From assembly GCA_020425485.1 (NCBI GenBank), contig JAGQRL010000330.1, positions 1 through 7,850 on the forward strand: a stretch of DNA of 7,850 bases, given 5' to 3'. Source of the DNA: Rhodospirillaceae bacterium. GTDB taxonomy: Bacteria > Pseudomonadota > Alphaproteobacteria > DSM-16000 > Inquilinaceae. This document shows positions 5,414 to 7,850 of this stretch, in pieces. The first letter of the stretch is position 1, and each line of letters starts with the position of its first letter. Below the pieces are notes generated by a model, which was not told where the DNA came from, searched no databases, and saw nothing but the letters and a program-made list of their open reading frames with translations. A program made the translations under genes and the position numbers.

Positions 5414-6082
5414 TCACATAAGCGTACGCATCGGTGTCAAAAGCTTGGCATCATTGTTCTTTGGGTTGCCCACGCGCTTCTCCACCGCCACCGCGGTGAG
5501 CCGGTCGCCGTGCCAGGGTGCGGGCGGCGGGTCCGGCGGCCCCTGCGGCGCCAGCCACGCCGGCCAGTCCGTCGGATCGAGAATCACCGGCATGCGGTCG
5601 TGGATCTCCTCAAGCCCGCCAGTGGCGGCGGTGGTGAGGATGGCGCAGGTTTCCAGCGGCGCCTCGCCCTTGGTCCACAGCGCCCACAGCCCGGCAAAGG
5701 CAATCGGCCCGCCATCGGGCGGGGCGATCAGATAGGGCTGCTTGGCTGTGCCGCGGCGCTGCCATTCATAGTAGCCGTCGGCCACCACCAGGCAGCGCTG
5801 GCGCCGGTAGGCATCGCGGAAGGACGGCTTTTCCGCCGCCGTTTCCGACCGCGCGTTGATGAAGCCGTTGCCGCCGGACGGGATTTCGCGCGCCCAATGG
5901 GGCACCAGCCCCCAGCGCAGCCGGGTGAGTTGGCGTGCCCCGCTGGGGTCGAGGCGCACCACCGGCACCATCTGGGAGGGGGCGACGTTGTAGTTGGCCT
6001 GCCAGTCGAAATCCGGGTCGGGCACGCCGAAGGCTTCGCGGATGGCTTCCAGTGCCGAGGTGATGACGTAGCGGCCGCACAT
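5414..6082 (-). CDS. SRAP-domain abasic-site protein (YedK/HMCES family)
   Basis: This 222-residue protein matches the SRAP family, which shields abasic sites in single-stranded DNA by forming a covalent thiazolidine link through its N-terminal cysteine. After loss of Met1 the reactive residue is C2 (MCGRYVITS). The other catalytic residues are in place: N76 in FINARSET, E106 in GYYEWQ, and H161 in IHDRMP, each one position from N75, E105 and H160 of E. coli YedK. WGLVPHWA near 57-64, FAGLW near 129 and VGNPKNND near 204 are further family marks. The length is normal. The ATG must be the true start because the chemistry needs Cys at position 2. The gene lies 115 bases after hisA with a very long hairpin between, so it is probably transcribed separately, and it precedes the zinc metallopeptidase gene. 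Confidence 0.96.
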   Translation of the reverse strand: MCGRYVITSALEAIREAFGVPDPDFDWQANYNVAPSQMVPVVRLDPSGARQLTRLRWGLVPHWAREIPSGGNGFINARSETAAEKPSFRDAYRRQRCLVVADGYYEWQRRGTAKQPYLIAPPDGGPIAFAGLWALWTKGEAPLETCAILTTAATGGLEEIHDRMPVILDPTDWPAWLAPQGPPDPPPAPWHGDRLTAVAVEKRVGNPKNNDAKLLTPMRTLM

Positions 6083-6104
6083 GGGAGGCTGCCTGGACTA
6101 GTCG

Positions 6105-6182
6105 GCGCCAGCCCGCACCCCCACCCGGCCGCCCAAGCCATTGTGGACGATTGGGTGACCGGGTGGGGGTGCGGGCTGGTGC
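6105..6182. terminator. 78-base hairpin with a 24-bp stem between hisA and the SRAP gene
   Basis: Bases 6105-6128 pair with 6159-6182 at all 24 positions (one G-U pair). The 30-base loop contains a second stem, GCCCAA at 6131-6136 with TTGGGT at 6151-6156. It starts 14 bases after the hisA stop in the direction of transcription and ends 22 bases before the SRAP start codon, so it should end his operon transcription or form part of the SRAP leader. No T-tract follows on the minus strand, which is odd for an intrinsic terminator and leaves open a dispersed palindromic repeat. The first 14 bases of the window equal its right arm plus flank (6171-6184). Confidence 0.55.
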
Positions 6183-6196
6183 AGGACCACCAATGA

Positions 6197-6919
6197 CTAC
6201 GCCAGCGCGCGCAGGGCATCGCGGGCGTCGATGCGCCCGTCGTAGAGCGCCCGGCCGCAGATCACCCCGGCGATGCCGCAGTGGCTTTCGTGCTTCAGCT
6301 CGCGCAGCTCCTTCACCGAGCGCACCCCGCCCGACGCGATCACCGGGGTGGTGAGTGCGAAGGCCAGATCGCAGGTCGCCTCGATGTTGAGCCCGCCGAG
6401 CGCGCCATCGCGGTTGATATCGGTGTAGATCACCGCGGCAACGCCGCAGTCCTCGAACTTCAGCGCCAGGTCCAGCGCCTTCACCCGGCTGGTTTCCGCC
6501 CAGCCCTGCACCGCCACGAAGCCTTCGCGGGCATCGATGCCGACGGCGATCTGGCCGGGAAAGGCCCGGCAGGCTTCCTTCACCAGGTCGGGATTGGCCA
6601 GTGCCGCGGTGCCCAGCACCACCCGCTTGATGCCGCGGCTGAGCCAGTGTTCGATGGTGGCCATGGTGCGGATGCCGCCGCCGAGCTGCACCGGCAGGTC
6701 CACTTCCGCCAGCACCCGCTCCACCGCTTCGGTATTCACCGGCCGGCCCTGCAGCGCGCCGTTCAGGTCCACCACATGGATCCAGGAGAAGCCGAGATCC
6801 TGGAACACCCGCGCCTGATCGGCCGGGTCCTGGTTGAACACCGTCGCCTGGTCGAATTCCCCGCGGACCAGCCGAACGCAGACGCCGTCTTTCAGGTCAA
6901 TGGCCGGATAAAGGATCAT
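6197..6919 (-). CDS. hisA: Phosphoribosylformimino-AICAR ribotide isomerase HisA
   Basis: HisA catalyses the Amadori rearrangement of ProFAR to PRFAR, the fourth step of histidine synthesis, in the cytoplasm. The 240-residue product has the normal length and the half-barrel repeats of the family: AIDLKDG with catalytic D8, VDLNGA near 50, QLGGGIR at 78-84, GIDAREG with D129 as the second catalytic acid, TDINRDG at 166-172, IASGGV at 194-199, and GVICGRALYDG near the end. I chose the ATG at 6919 because MILYPAIDLKDG is the standard N-terminus; the frame stays open further upstream only as overlap with the next gene. Its ATG overlaps the stop of the acetyltransferase gene as ATGA, so the two are translationally coupled. 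hisF, often the next gene, is not found downstream here. Confidence 0.97.
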   Translation of the reverse strand: MILYPAIDLKDGVCVRLVRGEFDQATVFNQDPADQARVFQDLGFSWIHVVDLNGALQGRPVNTEAVERVLAEVDLPVQLGGGIRTMATIEHWLSRGIKRVVLGTAALANPDLVKEACRAFPGQIAVGIDAREGFVAVQGWAETSRVKALDLALKFEDCGVAAVIYTDINRDGALGGLNIEATCDLAFALTTPVIASGGVRSVKELRELKHESHCGIAGVICGRALYDGRIDARDALRALA

Positions 6920-7458
6920 AGGATCTTGTAATAGTAGCGTCCCGCGACTTGCACACCATCCACCTTTGCATAGTAGGGGTTGGTGCCCCAGCAGACATAG
7001 CCGAGCGATTCGTAGAGACGGATCGCCGCAGTCTGGCTGGCCCGCACGTCGAGTTGCAGGGTCTCGAAGCCGTCGTCGCGGGCCTCCACTTCCACCGCCT
7101 CCATCAGCCGGCGCGCCAGGCCGTGGCCGCGCGCCCAGGGGGCGACGAAGCAGGTGGTGAGATAGGCGGCACCGGCCCGTGCCTCGTTGTTGCCGGCCGG
7201 CCGGGCGAGTTGGGTGGAGGCGGCGATCACCCCATCCATGCGGCCGATGTAGACGCTGCGGCCGGGCACCACCAGCGCGCCCTGCCAATAGCGCTCCATG
7301 GCGGTGCGGTGGGGCGGGCGCAGCCAGCCGAACCCGCCGCCATCGGCGATGGCGGCATCGGCGGCATCGCACAGATCGTGCAGGTCGGCACCGTGCAGCT
7401 CCAGGAGGCGCTCCACGGTGATGACCGGCGGCAGGTCGGAGGTGCGGGCAAAGGGCAT
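6916..7458 (-). CDS. GNAT-family N-acetyltransferase within the his operon
   Basis: The 180-residue protein carries the acetyl-CoA-binding motif of the GNAT fold: a strand at 98-105 (AYLTTCFV) followed by APWARGHGLARRLMEAV (the R/QxxGxG/A pyrophosphate loop), then LQLDVRASQTAAIRLYESLG at 134-153, the usual motif B with the Tyr of RLYESLGY. The acceptor substrate cannot be read from sequence. It lies 13 bases after the hisH stop and overlaps hisA by 4 bases (ATGA), so it is certainly cotranscribed with them. I recall an acetyltransferase at this place in his clusters of some Rhodospirillales, which suggests a conserved though unexplained association. The start at 7458 has AAGG about 10 bases upstream. 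Confidence 0.92.
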   Translation of the reverse strand: MPFARTSDLPPVITVERLLELHGADLHDLCDAADAAIADGGGFGWLRPPHRTAMERYWQGALVVPGRSVYIGRMDGVIAASTQLARPAGNNEARAGAAYLTTCFVAPWARGHGLARRLMEAVEVEARDDGFETLQLDVRASQTAAIRLYESLGYVCWGTNPYYAKVDGVQVAGRYYYKIL

Positions 7459-7471
7459 CGGCGTTCGGACC

Positions 7472-7850
7472 TTATGGCGTCCAGCGCAGGAAATTGGCGA
7501 TCAGGCGCAAGCCCACCGCCTGGCTCTTCTCCGGGTGGAACTGGGTGCCCACGATGGTGTCGCGGGCCACCGCGGCGGTCAGCGTGCCGGCGTAGTCGAC
7601 GCTGGCGATGCGCATCGATGGGTCCTCCGGCAGCAGGTGGTAGCTGTGCACGAAGTACACATGGTCGCCCGAGGCCACGCCGTCGAGCACCGGATGGTCG
7701 GTGCGGTCGAGCACCAGGTCCTGCCAGCCCATATGCGGCACCCGCCGGTCGGGTCCGGCCGGGATCGCCACCACCTCGCCGGGCACCCAGCCGAAGCCCT
7801 GGTGGTCGCCGTGTTCGCGGCCGACGCTGGCGAGAAGCTGCATGCCGACG
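7472..7850 (-). CDS. hisH: Imidazole glycerol phosphate synthase, glutaminase subunit HisH (3' part)
   Basis: HisH hydrolyses glutamine and passes ammonia to HisF, which makes imidazole glycerol phosphate and AICAR. The visible 125 or so residues are the C-terminal two thirds of a class I glutamine amidotransferase. The first in-window codons read VGMQLLA, so the nucleophile Cys of the CxGMQLL elbow lies just past the window edge. RVPHMGWQ is the HisH-specific segment, YFVHSYH follows, and GTQFHPEKSQ holds the catalytic His and Glu. The stop is at 7472-7474, 13 bases before the acetyltransferase gene, in the same operon. The 5' end is cut only by the window, and nothing suggests damage. Confidence 0.95.
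   Translation of the reverse strand, partial: VGMQLLASVGREHGDHQGFGWVPGEVVAIPAGPDRRVPHMGWQDLVLDRTDHPVLDGVASGDHVYFVHSYHLLPEDPSMRIASVDYAGTLTAAVARDTIVGTQFHPEKSQAVGLRLIANFLRWTP

Noticed and set aside
4606..5421. Long plus-strand open frame of 271 codons across the metallopeptidase gene
   Set aside because: Antisense shadow of a clear HExxH metallopeptidase gene. GC-rich DNA gives long open frames opposite real genes, and the product has no recognisable motif.
5336..6196. Plus-strand open frame of 286 codons opposite the SRAP gene
   Set aside because: Antisense shadow. The minus strand carries every SRAP catalytic residue, and this frame shows only low-complexity Arg/Gly/Pro/His-rich sequence.
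1..7850. CRISPR array, tRNA or rRNA genes, riboswitch
   Set aside because: No regularly spaced repeats, no cloverleaf with a TPsiC-like arm and no rRNA-like stretch were seen by eye.

Overview
The window is GC-rich chromosomal DNA from a proteobacterium, most likely an alphaproteobacterium of the Rhodospirillales type. This rests on the strong GC bias of the housekeeping genes, the hisH / acetyltransferase / hisA gene order, and an IS5-type transposase of a kind common in that class. No marker gene here fixes the species. A block of much lower GC (about 30-45% in many 60-base lines, against 60-70% in the flanks) lies in the left half and looks horizontally acquired.

Layout, left to right. 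Positions 1-35 may hold the last codons of an unknown plus-strand gene. Positions 48-156 hold two strong hairpins, probably a two-way terminator. Positions 170-337 (minus) keep only the C-terminal tail of what looks like a TrmO/TsaA tRNA methyltransferase gene, cut off where the low-GC block begins. The block carries a TTG-started 338-residue protein I cannot name (456-1472). It overlaps by 26 bases a small RelA/SpoT-type nucleotide synthetase (1447-2124). An insertion sequence follows (2125-3640), with inverted repeats, CTAG at both ends, a DDE transposase and a small passenger gene joined to it by ATGA. On its far side a convergent gene (3641-4243, minus) encodes a probable HEPN-domain protein with an RNxxxH motif. 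Positions 4244-4578 hold no gene.

The right half is ordinary chromosome, all on the minus strand: a YgjP/DUF45-type zinc metallopeptidase (4579-5292), an SRAP-domain abasic-site protein (5414-6082), a very long hairpin (6105-6182), hisA (6197-6919), a GNAT acetyltransferase (6916-7458) and the 3' part of hisH (7472-7850, cut by the window edge). HisH is the glutaminase half of IGP synthase and HisA the isomerase just before it in histidine synthesis; hisF is not next to hisA.

The most interesting part is the low-GC block: an uncharacterised protein translationally coupled to a small alarmone-synthetase-like enzyme, facing a HEPN candidate. This suggests a toxin-antitoxin or phage-defence module. 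The IS sits exactly at a CTAG that supplies the stop codon of the gene on each side and of its own passenger gene. The SRAP gene next to a zincin metalloprotease gene is a second, weaker hint of a working pair, in DNA-protein crosslink repair.
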